Source: Ruegeria atlantica (GTDB taxonomy: Bacteria; Pseudomonadota; Alphaproteobacteria; Rhodobacterales; Rhodobacteraceae). From it: a stretch of 64,000 nucleotides of DNA. The DNA lies in the NCBI RefSeq assembly GCF_013032005.1, contig NZ_WQBE01000006.1:186001-250000 (forward strand), read 5' to 3'. The notes below the pieces were generated by a model. It saw only the letters and a list, made by a program, of their open reading frames with translations. It searched no databases and had not been told where the DNA came from. Position numbers and translations under genes: made by a program. Positions 1 to 7,657 of this stretch are shown here, in pieces. How positions within the stretch are numbered: position 1 is the stretch's first letter; the number at the start of each line of letters is the position of its first letter.

Positions 1-1
1 G

Positions 2-541
2 GCAGCGTCAAACGGAACCGGCGACCAAACCTCGTTGGAGTTGGGTACGCAGGCCGAGGACATCGCGCCGCCACTCAGCACCGATATTTTCATCCGAGCG
101 CTGAATTTCCCCGAAACGCAGGATGACGCCGAAGGGTTCGACGCCTTGCGTCTGGCGTTGAAGGACCGCAAGACCGCCCAACTGGTGCAGGCTTCGCAGG
201 ACGTTTTGACGCTGCTCAGCCAGGAAGGCATCTATATGGATGACCTGCGCCCCGACATGTCCCGCCCCGAGATCTGGCGGCAATTCGCGCAGGGTGCCCG
301 TGGTCGCTCGGTGGCGGCTTTGGGCGGCATTCGGGATCGGTCGTCGCTTGCGCTGACGGCGGCGCGGATGAAGCAGGACCCGATCTTTCGCGACGCCGCA
401 CATCATTTTCTGCGCCGCTTTGACCACATGATCGTGGCTTTTGAACCTGAGGCCAGCGATGCCGACCTGACCGCATTGGGTGAGACCCGAACGGCGCGAG
501 CCTTCATGTTACTGGGGCGTGTGGCTGGAACCTTCGACTAA
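2..541 (+). CDS. C-terminal part of an unrecognised protein (cut by window start)
   Basis: The reading frame is open from the first bases of the window and ends at a TAA, so the true start lies upstream. The visible 179 residues look soluble and mostly helical, rich in Ala, Arg and Asp, with no signal peptide or membrane segment in view. The C-terminal half is full of paired basic and aromatic residues (HHFLRRFDHM, then GETRTARAFMLLGR). I do not recognise the family. The gene is convergent with the moeA fusion and the two stop codons overlap by a few bases, so there is no room for a terminator between them. No function is proposed. Confidence 0.65.
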   Translation, partial: AASNGTGDQTSLELGTQAEDIAPPLSTDIFIRALNFPETQDDAEGFDALRLALKDRKTAQLVQASQDVLTLLSQEGIYMDDLRPDMSRPEIWRQFAQGARGRSVAALGGIRDRSSLALTAARMKQDPIFRDAAHHFLRRFDHMIVAFEPEASDADLTALGETRTARAFMLLGRVAGTFD

Positions 542-2613
542 AGGCCGAAGCTGCCGTAGGGGATAAACCGGACTAGATCGCCCGGTTTGATATGGCGCGC
601 GCCGTCTTCGATTTCGACCAGCCCTTCGGCCCAGCTGAGCCCGCTGATCCGGCCCGATCCTTCAGAGGCAAACACCTCGACCCGGCCATCGCGCACTCGG
701 GCGCGCAGATATTCGCGGCGGCCCGGTTTCTTGCGTTTTTCAAAGGCGGCGGGCAGATCGAACCCCTGTGGGTCCTGCCAGCCCTCACCCGCCATCAGAC
801 CCAAAGCCGGGCGCGCAAAGATCAGGGTGCAGACCTTAGCCGCAACCGGATTACCCGGCAGGCCAAAGACCGGTGTGCCTTCCCACAATCCCAGAGCCAG
901 CGGCCGCCCCGGTTTGAGCGCAATCCTCCATTCCTGCATCGCCCCCGCCTCTCGCAACAGGGCCGAGACGTGATCCTCATCCCCGGCTGACGCGCCACCG
1001 CTGGTCAGGATTACATCCGCCTGTTCCGCCGCCGCATTCAGGCGATCGCGCAAATCTTCCCGGTCATCAGAAACCCGCCCCATATCCACCGGCTGAAACC
1101 CCATGCGGTCGATCAGTGACAACAGCATCGGGCGGTTGGCATCGAATATCTGGCCTGGCCCGGCCTTGTCTCCGGGTTCGATCAGTTCATCACCGGTCGA
1201 CAGCACCGCCACACGCAGCGTATTGCGCACTGGAACTTTTGCAATTCCGGCAGCCGACAACAACGCCAGATCGGCGGGCGTCAACCTTCGCCCGGCAGAC
1301 AGAACCAGATCGCCCGCGGTCACGTCCTCACCTGCACGGCGGGTGTTTGCACCCTGTTTCAGGGGGCCGTGAAAAGCGATGTGGCCATCTTGTACGGTCA
1401 CGTCCTCTTCTAGAATGACCGTATCCACACCCTCAGGCAACGCCGCGCCGGTCAACACCCGCAGCGCATGGCCATGCGGCACCGTGCCATCAAACGGGAT
1501 ACCTGCAGCCGCGCGGCCCGGATGCAATGGCATCACCTGCGCACCCTCGGGCATCGCACCCGCAAATCCGTAGCCGTCAACGGCCGTATTCGGTTGCGGC
1601 GGGTTCGAGCGTTTAGCGATGATATCCTCTGCCAGAATACGCCCCATAGCCTGCGGGAGCGCAATTGTTTCAACAGGCACAACTACCGTCAGCCGCTGGC
1701 GCAGCAGGGCCAGCGCGTCATCCACCGGCGTCCAACTCACCCCGGCAGGCAAAGCAAAGCAATCGTTGCGCAGGGGCGGTGGGGCAATATCCGGCTTGCG
1801 TTGTGACACTCCCAAAATCCAGCCTTCCTCTGCTGCGTTGACGTTCAGATGGTTCGCCAATTCCTCGGGTCGCATCCCGGCCAGTGACAGCGCGACCTGT
1901 TCCACCTGCCAGGCGTCCTTGATCCGGTCTTTCGGCCCGGCCCCCAGGGTAAGCGAGGGCCAGATTTCCACAAAGGCGACCGGGGTGTCCAGTGGCTCGA
2001 ACGGCCAGACCGAGATTTGTCCGGTAAATGCGCGGCGCAGACGGGCCAGAACCGGCAGGCCAGTCATGACCTGACCACCCACAGCACCGGCCCCGCCCAT
2101 TTGCCAACACGTAAAGCTGCCCTTGGTTTCGGGGTTCAGTTCGACGCAACGGCGTTCGGGAAATGGGTTGTGATAGTCCGCCTTGTTTTTGGGCAGACCG
2201 TCGATGCCATGTCGCAGGCCATTGAACCAGAACGGACCCTTGCCGCCAAAACGGCGGTTAATCTCTCCGGCCAGATCAAACCGGTTGTTGGCTTTTGGTG
2301 AATCCTCGATCCGAGCCTCGAACCAGTCCCACAACCGCAACGGATCATCCGATCCGGTCAGCGCACGGGCGAACCCTTTGGGATAGCCAAAGGGGAAATC
2401 GAACCCCAGACACAGCCGCCGTCCTGAGGCAATCTCATCCGCAATCAGGTTGTGCAGCCATTGCTCGGCAATCATGCGGTTTCTAAGGTATGTCGGTTCT
2501 TCCGCCCTACCCTGTCGCACCACACAGGCCCAGATGGCATCCTTGCGTTCGGAAAGGCCGGTGTCATTGCCACCGGACCAATCGACCATGGCAAAACTAT
2601 CGAAACCGGTCAC
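538..2613 (-). CDS. moeA: Molybdopterin molybdenumtransferase MoeA with an extra N-terminal RNase H-like domain
   Basis: The C-terminal ~395 residues (about 295-691) are a full-length MoeA, which inserts molybdate into adenylylated molybdopterin. Landmarks are NTAVDGYGF near residue 345, the pterin-binding SGGASAGDEDHV and LPGNPVAA. The first ~290 residues are not part of ordinary MoeA (about 400 aa). They carry spaced acidic motifs, DWSGG (D11), GFDFPFGYP (D72) and VEIWPSL (E216), reminiscent of the RNase H-like DUF429 group; that assignment is inference. The gene overlaps mobB by 4 bases and closes the fdhD-X-mobA-mobB-moeA operon. The MoeA call is firm; the role of the front domain is unknown. 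Confidence 0.9.
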   Translation of the reverse strand: MTGFDSFAMVDWSGGNDTGLSERKDAIWACVVRQGRAEEPTYLRNRMIAEQWLHNLIADEIASGRRLCLGFDFPFGYPKGFARALTGSDDPLRLWDWFEARIEDSPKANNRFDLAGEINRRFGGKGPFWFNGLRHGIDGLPKNKADYHNPFPERRCVELNPETKGSFTCWQMGGAGAVGGQVMTGLPVLARLRRAFTGQISVWPFEPLDTPVAFVEIWPSLTLGAGPKDRIKDAWQVEQVALSLAGMRPEELANHLNVNAAEEGWILGVSQRKPDIAPPPLRNDCFALPAGVSWTPVDDALALLRQRLTVVVPVETIALPQAMGRILAEDIIAKRSNPPQPNTAVDGYGFAGAMPEGAQVMPLHPGRAAAGIPFDGTVPHGHALRVLTGAALPEGVDTVILEEDVTVQDGHIAFHGPLKQGANTRRAGEDVTAGDLVLSAGRRLTPADLALLSAAGIAKVPVRNTLRVAVLSTGDELIEPGDKAGPGQIFDANRPMLLSLIDRMGFQPVDMGRVSDDREDLRDRLNAAAEQADVILTSGGASAGDEDHVSALLREAGAMQEWRIALKPGRPLALGLWEGTPVFGLPGNPVAAKVCTLIFARPALGLMAGEGWQDPQGFDLPAAFEKRKKPGRREYLRARVRDGRVEVFASEGSGRISGLSWAEGLVEIEDGARHIKPGDLVRFIPYGSFGL

Positions 2614-3101
2614 AAACCAACCTCTTGCAGAATGAAATCGGCGATGGCTGCGGTGTCATTCAGGTCAAAGACCGGCACAGCCACATCGAGCGGCGTGTCA
2701 CTTGCGACGGCGCGGATCGTCGCGTTCTCAGGCGCCATCAACGGGTTCGCGGCCTCGGCCCGATAGGCTTCGACCTTGGGGTGGGCCTCGCTTTTAAACC
2801 CCTCGATCAACACCAGATCGACTGGCGACAGTCGCTCTAGTAACTCATTCAATGGAGGCTCGGGCACGCCGCGCAGCTCTTGCATGATCGCGACGCGTTG
2901 ACCCGAGGCCAGCAGAACCTCGGACGCGCCCGCAACGCGGTGACGATAGCTGTCAGTGCCCGGCTGATCGACATCGACATTGTGATGGGCGTGTTTCAGG
3001 GTCGAGACGGTAAAGCCGCGCCCGGTGATCTCAGTCACCAGCCGCTCCATCAACCCAGTCTTGCCCGCGTTTTTCCAGCCGGTGACGCCGTAAACCTTCA
3101 T
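2610..3101 (-). CDS. mobB: Molybdopterin-guanine dinucleotide biosynthesis adapter MobB
   Basis: This 163-residue P-loop GTPase matches MobB in length and layout. The Walker A motif GWKNAGKTGLM sits at residues 7-17, and TLKHAHH and DLVLIEGFK follow as in the family. MobB binds GTP and assists MobA in making molybdopterin guanine dinucleotide, the cofactor form used by DMSO-reductase-type enzymes such as formate dehydrogenase. The start codon overlaps the mobA stop by 4 bases and the stop overlaps the moeA start by 4, so translation of the three is probably coupled. Confidence 0.95.
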   Translation of the reverse strand: MKVYGVTGWKNAGKTGLMERLVTEITGRGFTVSTLKHAHHNVDVDQPGTDSYRHRVAGASEVLLASGQRVAIMQELRGVPEPPLNELLERLSPVDLVLIEGFKSEAHPKVEAYRAEAANPLMAPENATIRAVASDTPLDVAVPVFDLNDTAAIADFILQEVGL

Positions 3102-3742
3102 GCCTGCTCCAGCAGTTGTTCCGCCCGCGCCAGATCGTCGGGTGTGTTGACGTTGAAGAACGGATCAAAGGGATCGGCCGGGAACAGCGCCTCGCGCCCG
3201 TCATGTTTGTCGGTCCACAGCACGACCTTGCGCAGGCCGTCATTCAGCGCATCCCGCAGATCGTCGCGTAATGCCACGGGCCAGAGACCAAAGGTCGGGT
3301 GCCGATTGACCCGTTTTCCACCACCGGATTTCAACGCCTCATCCCCGGTGCGTGGCGTGGTGGCCAATACCAGCGGATAGGTTTGGCCTTGGGCAGCGTC
3401 GGTCAGTCGCACCACCAGATCGCGCGGGAAGAACGGCGTGTCGGCAGCCGCGGTCACGATGCTGTCAGCCCCCTGCGTGGCTGCCCAGTCGAGACCGGCC
3501 AGAACGCCCGCCAATGGCCCCGCGAACCCTTCGATCGTGTCGGGTAGAATGGGCAGGTTCAGATCAGCGAACCGTTCCGGATCACCATTGGCATTCAGCG
3601 CAAGGCCATCCACCTGCGGGGCCAGCCGATCGATCACATGGGACAGCAGGCTTTGCCCGCCGATCTGCAATAAGCCCTTGTCGCCGCCACCCATTCGGGT
3701 GGCGAGACCACCTGCGAGGATGATGCCGAGAGGGCGGATCAT
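3098..3742 (-). CDS. mobA: Molybdenum cofactor guanylyltransferase MobA
   Basis: MobA transfers GMP from GTP to molybdopterin to give the guanine dinucleotide cofactor. The 214-residue product starts with the nucleotidyltransferase signature ILAGGLATRMGGGDKGLL. The ATG at 3742 is chosen over an upstream in-frame ATG at 3832 because it puts this signature at the usual distance from the N-terminus and gives a 4-base ATGA overlap with the preceding gene. It lies between an AT-richer membrane ORF and mobB in a minus-strand operon that begins with fdhD. Confidence 0.95.
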   Translation of the reverse strand: MIRPLGIILAGGLATRMGGGDKGLLQIGGQSLLSHVIDRLAPQVDGLALNANGDPERFADLNLPILPDTIEGFAGPLAGVLAGLDWAATQGADSIVTAAADTPFFPRDLVVRLTDAAQGQTYPLVLATTPRTGDEALKSGGGKRVNRHPTFGLWPVALRDDLRDALNDGLRKVVLWTDKHDGREALFPADPFDPFFNVNTPDDLARAEQLLEQA

Positions 3743-4275
3743 GCGGTGCCCTCGATCTCTGGCCACTTCTTGAATTTCGTGAACGGCTGCGCCGACGCAA
3801 GGCAGATGCCAGCCAAAAGAAGCAGTATCCAAATGCGCGAAGATGTTGACGTGGTTTCACCCAACCGAACACCAAGATTTACCGCGCCCAGAAAATAACC
3901 GAGAATCAAGGTAGGAAGCACGCCACACCAAAACAACAAGCGATAGCGCCGCGCAGCTTTTTGTACCGATGGCATCAATTCAAGCGACTGCGGAAGCCCA
4001 TGCATCGCAATACGCTGAAGCGATGTGTTCTGAAGTCGGTAGTCAAGGCTGTTTTGCTGCCATCCAGGTCCCCAGAAAACCACCAAATCCAGCACCCCAA
4101 CATATTTCCGGGCGCTCCAGCCCAACTTACCCAGCACATTTTTACTATGCGCACAAATGCCTTCAACGACGGCTCGTTTGCTGCGGAAGTAGGTTACCAG
4201 CACCAAAACATAGAGTGGCAGAATACTGACTGCTAAAACAAAAGTGACGAAAATCCAAAGTGTCTCTGATATCAT
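3739..4275 (-). CDS. Unknown membrane protein inserted between fdhD and mobA
   Basis: The 178-residue product has an N-terminal hydrophobic segment (about residues 5-30), a central soluble stretch, and two C-terminal hydrophobic segments (about 113-133 and 146-162), with basic residues flanking them. I do not recognise the family. It overlaps fdhD and mobA by 4 bases on either side, so it is fully embedded in the cofactor operon. Its base composition is visibly AT-richer than its neighbours and the codon use is less biased, which suggests recent acquisition. Its position implies co-expression with formate dehydrogenase maturation, but no function can be read from the sequence. Confidence 0.7.
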   Translation of the reverse strand: MISETLWIFVTFVLAVSILPLYVLVLVTYFRSKRAVVEGICAHSKNVLGKLGWSARKYVGVLDLVVFWGPGWQQNSLDYRLQNTSLQRIAMHGLPQSLELMPSVQKAARRYRLLFWCGVLPTLILGYFLGAVNLGVRLGETTSTSSRIWILLLLAGICLASAQPFTKFKKWPEIEGTA

Positions 4276-5210
4276 CCCGCACTCTTCCTACGATGCTTCT
4301 TATCCTCAACCGCCACGCTTGCCGGATCCACATCACGCAGCAACCGGTCCTCGCCCGACAGACACACAAACCGCTGACCTCGCATGCGGCCGATCAGGGT
4401 CAGGCCGACCTCGCGGGCGATCTCGACACCCCAGGCGGTGAAACCGGATCGGGACGCCAGCACCGGTATGCCCATCATCGCCGTCTTGATCACCATTTCG
4501 GATGTCAGACGGCCAGTGGTGTAGAGGATCTTGTCGTCCGCCGCCTCACCCTCGGACAGCATCCAGCCCGCGATCTTGTCGACAGCGTTGTGGCGGCCGA
4601 CATCCTCCATGTAGACCAGAGGGCGGTTTTCAAGGCACAGAACCGTTCCGTGGATCGCCCCGGCCTCAAGATACAGCGACGGGGTTCGGTTGATCTTGGC
4701 CGCCAGCTCATACAGCCATGATGTCCGCACTTGAACTTGCGGCAGGCGCACATCCTCGAGCCCCTCCATCATGTCGCCGAACACGGTGCCGACTGCGCAA
4801 CCGCTGGTGCGGGTCTTTTTCTTCAACTTGTCTTCATAGGACGTCTCGCGCGCGGTGCGGACGATCACGGTTTCCAGATCGTCGTCATAATCGACCCGCG
4901 TGATCTGATCATCATCCAGCAACATGCCCTGATTGCGCAGGAACCCCAGCGCCAGATATTCCGGATAGTCGCCTATGGTCATCGCGGTCACGATTTCCTG
5001 GGAATTCAGGAAAATCGTCAAAGGGCGCTCTTCGACAACCGAGATCTGGCTGACCTCTCCATTCTGGTCCACGCCCTCGACCGCACGGGTCAGGCGGGCC
5101 GCGCCGGGATCGGGGGCGATGATGTAGTCCGAGACATCCAGTTCCTTGGCCAATTGCAACCCTTTCCCAAGACCGCTACTGCTGCGGCTATCACCATAGG
5201 ATTTAGCCAT
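4272..5210 (-). CDS. fdhD: Formate dehydrogenase accessory sulfurtransferase FdhD
   Basis: FdhD passes sulfur from a cysteine desulfurase to the molybdenum cofactor of formate dehydrogenase. The protein shows the family blocks ERPLTIFLN, GDYPEYLALGFL, EDVGRHNAVDKI and TTGRLTSEMV. The loop that holds a CxxC motif in E. coli FdhD reads TSGCAVGT here, so only one cysteine is kept. I place the start at the ATG at 5210 (312 aa); another ATG at 5228 would intrude further into azlC. The start is uncertain because the family core begins only about 50 residues in. It is divergent from azlC with no intergenic space. Confidence 0.9.
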   Translation of the reverse strand: MAKSYGDSRSSSGLGKGLQLAKELDVSDYIIAPDPGAARLTRAVEGVDQNGEVSQISVVEERPLTIFLNSQEIVTAMTIGDYPEYLALGFLRNQGMLLDDDQITRVDYDDDLETVIVRTARETSYEDKLKKKTRTSGCAVGTVFGDMMEGLEDVRLPQVQVRTSWLYELAAKINRTPSLYLEAGAIHGTVLCLENRPLVYMEDVGRHNAVDKIAGWMLSEGEAADDKILYTTGRLTSEMVIKTAMMGIPVLASRSGFTAWGVEIAREVGLTLIGRMRGQRFVCLSGEDRLLRDVDPASVAVEDKKHRRKSAG

Positions 5211-5925
5211 GGCAGACACCACATCCAAGTCATACTATTGGAAGGGTTTTCGCGACGGGACCCCGTTCATTTTCGTCGCCATCCCTTTCGGCACCTTGTT
5301 CGGGGTATTCGCCACCGAAACCGGGCTGACCATCATTCAGACGATGGCGTTCACGGCAACGGTTTTCGCCGGGGCCGCGCAATTTGCGGCCTTGCAACTG
5401 CTGCAAGACAATGCGCCAACCCTGATTATCCTGGCTTCGGCGCTGGCTGTGAACCTGCGGATGGCGATGTATTCAGCCTCGCTGACGCCGTATCTGGGGG
5501 CCGCGCCACTATGGCAACGCGCCATTGGCGCATATCTGGTTGTGGACCAGTCCTACGCCAGCTGCATGGTCCGGTTCGAAAAAGAGCCCAACATGACCGT
5601 ACCTCAACGCATGGCCTATTTCTTTGGCTCGGTCTCACCGATCACACCTTTGTGGATACTGTCCACTTATCTGGGGGCAGTGTTGGGCACGCGAATACCC
5701 GAAAGCTGGGCGCTGGATTTTGCGCTGCCGATCACGTTTCTGGCCATGATCGGACCGATGATGCGCACACTGCCGCATGTTGTAGCGGCTTTAGTTGCCA
5801 TAACGGTTTCGCTGCTGACGGTTGCTGTGCCCTATAATCTGGGTCTGCTGGTGGCCGGATGCACCGGTATGATGGCCGGGGCGCAGGCGGAATTGTGGCT
5901 GGAACGCAGAAAGGTCACGTCATGA
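5209..5925 (+). CDS. azlC: AzlC family branched-chain amino acid exporter, large subunit
   Basis: This 238-residue polytopic membrane protein has the AzlC hallmarks: a GFRDGTPF start, AAQFAALQLL and an AVNLRMAMYSASL segment. AzlC pairs with AzlD to export branched-chain amino acids or analogues across the inner membrane. An AGGA at 5198-5201 lies 7 bases ahead of the ATG at 5209, which supports this start, although the ATG sits in a CCATGG palindrome shared with the fdhD start on the other strand. The stop overlaps the azlD start (ATGA). Confidence 0.92.
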   Translation: MADTTSKSYYWKGFRDGTPFIFVAIPFGTLFGVFATETGLTIIQTMAFTATVFAGAAQFAALQLLQDNAPTLIILASALAVNLRMAMYSASLTPYLGAAPLWQRAIGAYLVVDQSYASCMVRFEKEPNMTVPQRMAYFFGSVSPITPLWILSTYLGAVLGTRIPESWALDFALPITFLAMIGPMMRTLPHVVAALVAITVSLLTVAVPYNLGLLVAGCTGMMAGAQAELWLERRKVTS

Positions 5926-6254
5926 ACGCGGTCGATCCGGTCACTATGTGGATCATCATCGTCGGACTGGCTTTGGGCAGCTACGTCCTGCGGTTCGTGT
6001 TCCTCGGACTGGTCGGCGATCGCCCGATGCCCCACTGGCTGCTGCGCCATTTACGCTATACCGCCGTGGCGATCCTGCCTGCCCTGATCGCGCCGCTGGT
6101 GGTATGGCCGACCGCAACTGGCGGCCAGCCGGACATCCCGCGCATGGCGGCAGCCGCTGTCGCGCTGATGGCCGGGTTGATTACGAAAAACGTGCTTGCC
6201 GCGATCTTTTCCGGGGCCGCGACCCTTTACGCGCTGCTGTACCTATTGGGCTAG
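5922..6254 (+). CDS. azlD: AzlD family branched-chain amino acid exporter, small subunit
   Basis: This 110-residue, four-helix hydrophobic protein fits AzlD in size and in its GSYVLRFVFLG first helix. The ATG at 5922 overlaps the azlC stop by 4 bases, the usual arrangement for this heteromeric exporter; longer in-frame extensions lie inside azlC and are rejected. The 3' end overlaps the convergent lipoprotein gene by 12 bases. Confidence 0.9.
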   Translation: MNAVDPVTMWIIIVGLALGSYVLRFVFLGLVGDRPMPHWLLRHLRYTAVAILPALIAPLVVWPTATGGQPDIPRMAAAAVALMAGLITKNVLAAIFSGAATLYALLYLLG

Positions 6255-6875
6255 CGCACCACTCTGCTGGTTCAGCAGGGCATTGTTCGCCGCCAGACCC
6301 TTTTGCAGATCGGCATCGTCATTTTCGCGATACTCGGTGGTGGACACCCCCGGTATCTGGCCGAATTGCTCGGACAGTTTGACCGGATAAAACGTGGTTC
6401 CGATCTGTTCGAACCCTGGCACCTGCTGCAACAATCGAGAGGTAGAGTTGGCGCAGTATGCACTGGATACCGGCCCCATCTGCTTGGCCAGCTGCAGGGC
6501 GATTTCCGCCTGTTGTGGGGTGACCTCGATGGTTTGGATACGCGCAAAATGCGTTTCGCGCGCGTGGCTGCTGCGATAGGCGCGCTCGACATTCGGCGTG
6601 ATGCCGTACAGCACGTCGTTCTTGATCGGCACAACATCCGCGCGGAATGAACCTGCGGGGTCAAAAATCACCCGCTCACTACCACTGATCATCAACGAGG
6701 TATGCGCCCCCGAACCGGTTCGGGTGCTGATCATTGTATAAAGCGTCAGCGTCGAAGGACCCGGATCACGGTAAGACCGTGCCACGACTTCTGACTGATC
6801 TGCCTGAGGGCGCTGCGACCCGGTGCAGCCTGCAACAGTTGCCGCCAGAAGGCAGGCAAACAAAATCCTGATCAC
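6243..6875 (-). CDS. Putative lipoprotein, possible permuted papain-like (YiiX/NlpC-type) protein
   Basis: The 210-residue product begins with a lipoprotein signal ending in the lipobox VAGC (Cys17), so it should be lipid-anchored in the envelope. In the mature part, GAHTSLMI places a His early and AYCANSTSRLL places a Cys later. This H-then-C order is the one seen in circularly permuted NlpC/P60 (YiiX-like) proteins; I offer that as inference only. It is convergent with azlD (12-base overlap) and lies just downstream of the small oxidase subunit gene on the same strand. The exact function is unknown. Confidence 0.75.
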   Translation of the reverse strand: MIRILFACLLAATVAGCTGSQRPQADQSEVVARSYRDPGPSTLTLYTMISTRTGSGAHTSLMISGSERVIFDPAGSFRADVVPIKNDVLYGITPNVERAYRSSHARETHFARIQTIEVTPQQAEIALQLAKQMGPVSSAYCANSTSRLLQQVPGFEQIGTTFYPVKLSEQFGQIPGVSTTEYRENDDADLQKGLAANNALLNQQSGALAQ

Positions 6876-6893
6876 GGTCGACCCCGGTTTGGA

Positions 6894-7028
6894 TTACGCG
6901 GCGAAGACCGCCAGGAACAAGCAAAGGAAGGCAATCGCAACCACGCACCATGTGGTGGCCTTGATGAAACCGTTGAAGGTTTTGGTTTGGACGGTGATGT
7001 CCATTTCGCCGTGCTTGTATTCAGCCAT
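6894..7028 (-). CDS. aa3-type cytochrome c oxidase subunit IV
   Basis: A 44-residue ORF, MAEYKHGEMDITVQTKTFNG followed by one transmembrane helix ending LFLAVFAA. This matches the short bacterial aa3-type oxidase subunit IV family found in Rhodobacter and Paracoccus: a charged N-terminus with an HGxMDI-type motif and a single helix associated with the aa3 oxidase. An AGGA lies 11 bases ahead of the ATG. It sits alone, 18 bases upstream of the lipoprotein gene, far from any other cox gene in the window, which is normal for this subunit. Confidence 0.9.
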   Translation of the reverse strand: MAEYKHGEMDITVQTKTFNGFIKATTWCVVAIAFLCLFLAVFAA

Positions 7029-7096
7029 GACTCAGAGATTCCTAATTCGCGTGTTTGAGATGTTGGATAATCGAAAAATCGAGGCCTGTCACCACG

Positions 7097-7657
7097 TCAT
7101 TCGCGCACAGGGGTCACGGATTGAAACACGGAACATCCCGGATAACCAAACCCCCACCGCCAGGGCAGGCCGGAACAGGGCCCGCCGCCCAAACGCACGG
7201 CGGTATACATCGCCTCGGCCGTAAAGAAGTGTGCCGTACGAATCTGGTCGGGGGTCATTTCATAGCGTTGGGCATAATCCTCGGCATGGTCATCGCCGTG
7301 TTGTTTGACGCAGATGCGCAGCGTGTCATCCGCCGACAGGCGTGCGTCAAAGCTTTCCTCGGCTTGCAATGCGCCGCCTGCGTTGTGATAGGCGCGGTCA
7401 TGGCTCACGCAGCAGTATTCCCACGGCGGGTGCGCCTCGTATAGCGCGCTGAAATTGGGGAAGGTTTCAGCCACAAAGCGCCAACTGGCCGACAAACCGC
7501 CGGAACAGCCATCTGTTTCAAAGGGAATGGGCTCGGCATCCCCACGTTGCGCGAACAGCGCGCGGTGGGCTGGCAACTCAATGTTGCGCATGAATTCCTG
7601 TGCCGTTGCCGGGGCGGCCAACAATGCCAGCAAGGCCGCCAGTTTAGGGGCTTTCAT
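7097..7657 (-). CDS. Secreted phospholipase A2-like protein
   Basis: The 186-residue precursor has a signal peptide (MKAPKLAALLALLAAPATAQ, cleavage likely after residue 20). The mature part carries DGCSGG (about 49-54) and CCVSHDRAYH (82-91). These resemble the calcium-loop and CCxxHDxxY active-site motifs of secreted phospholipase A2, with His86 and Asp87 as the catalytic candidates and six cysteines after the signal peptide. The ATG at 7657 is preferred because it starts the signal peptide. The gene overlaps the end of the glycerophosphodiesterase gene by 14 bases, so both may act in phospholipid turnover. The family call rests on motif spacing only. Confidence 0.72.
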   Translation of the reverse strand: MKAPKLAALLALLAAPATAQEFMRNIELPAHRALFAQRGDAEPIPFETDGCSGGLSASWRFVAETFPNFSALYEAHPPWEYCCVSHDRAYHNAGGALQAEESFDARLSADDTLRICVKQHGDDHAEDYAQRYEMTPDQIRTAHFFTAEAMYTAVRLGGGPCSGLPWRWGFGYPGCSVFQSVTPVRE

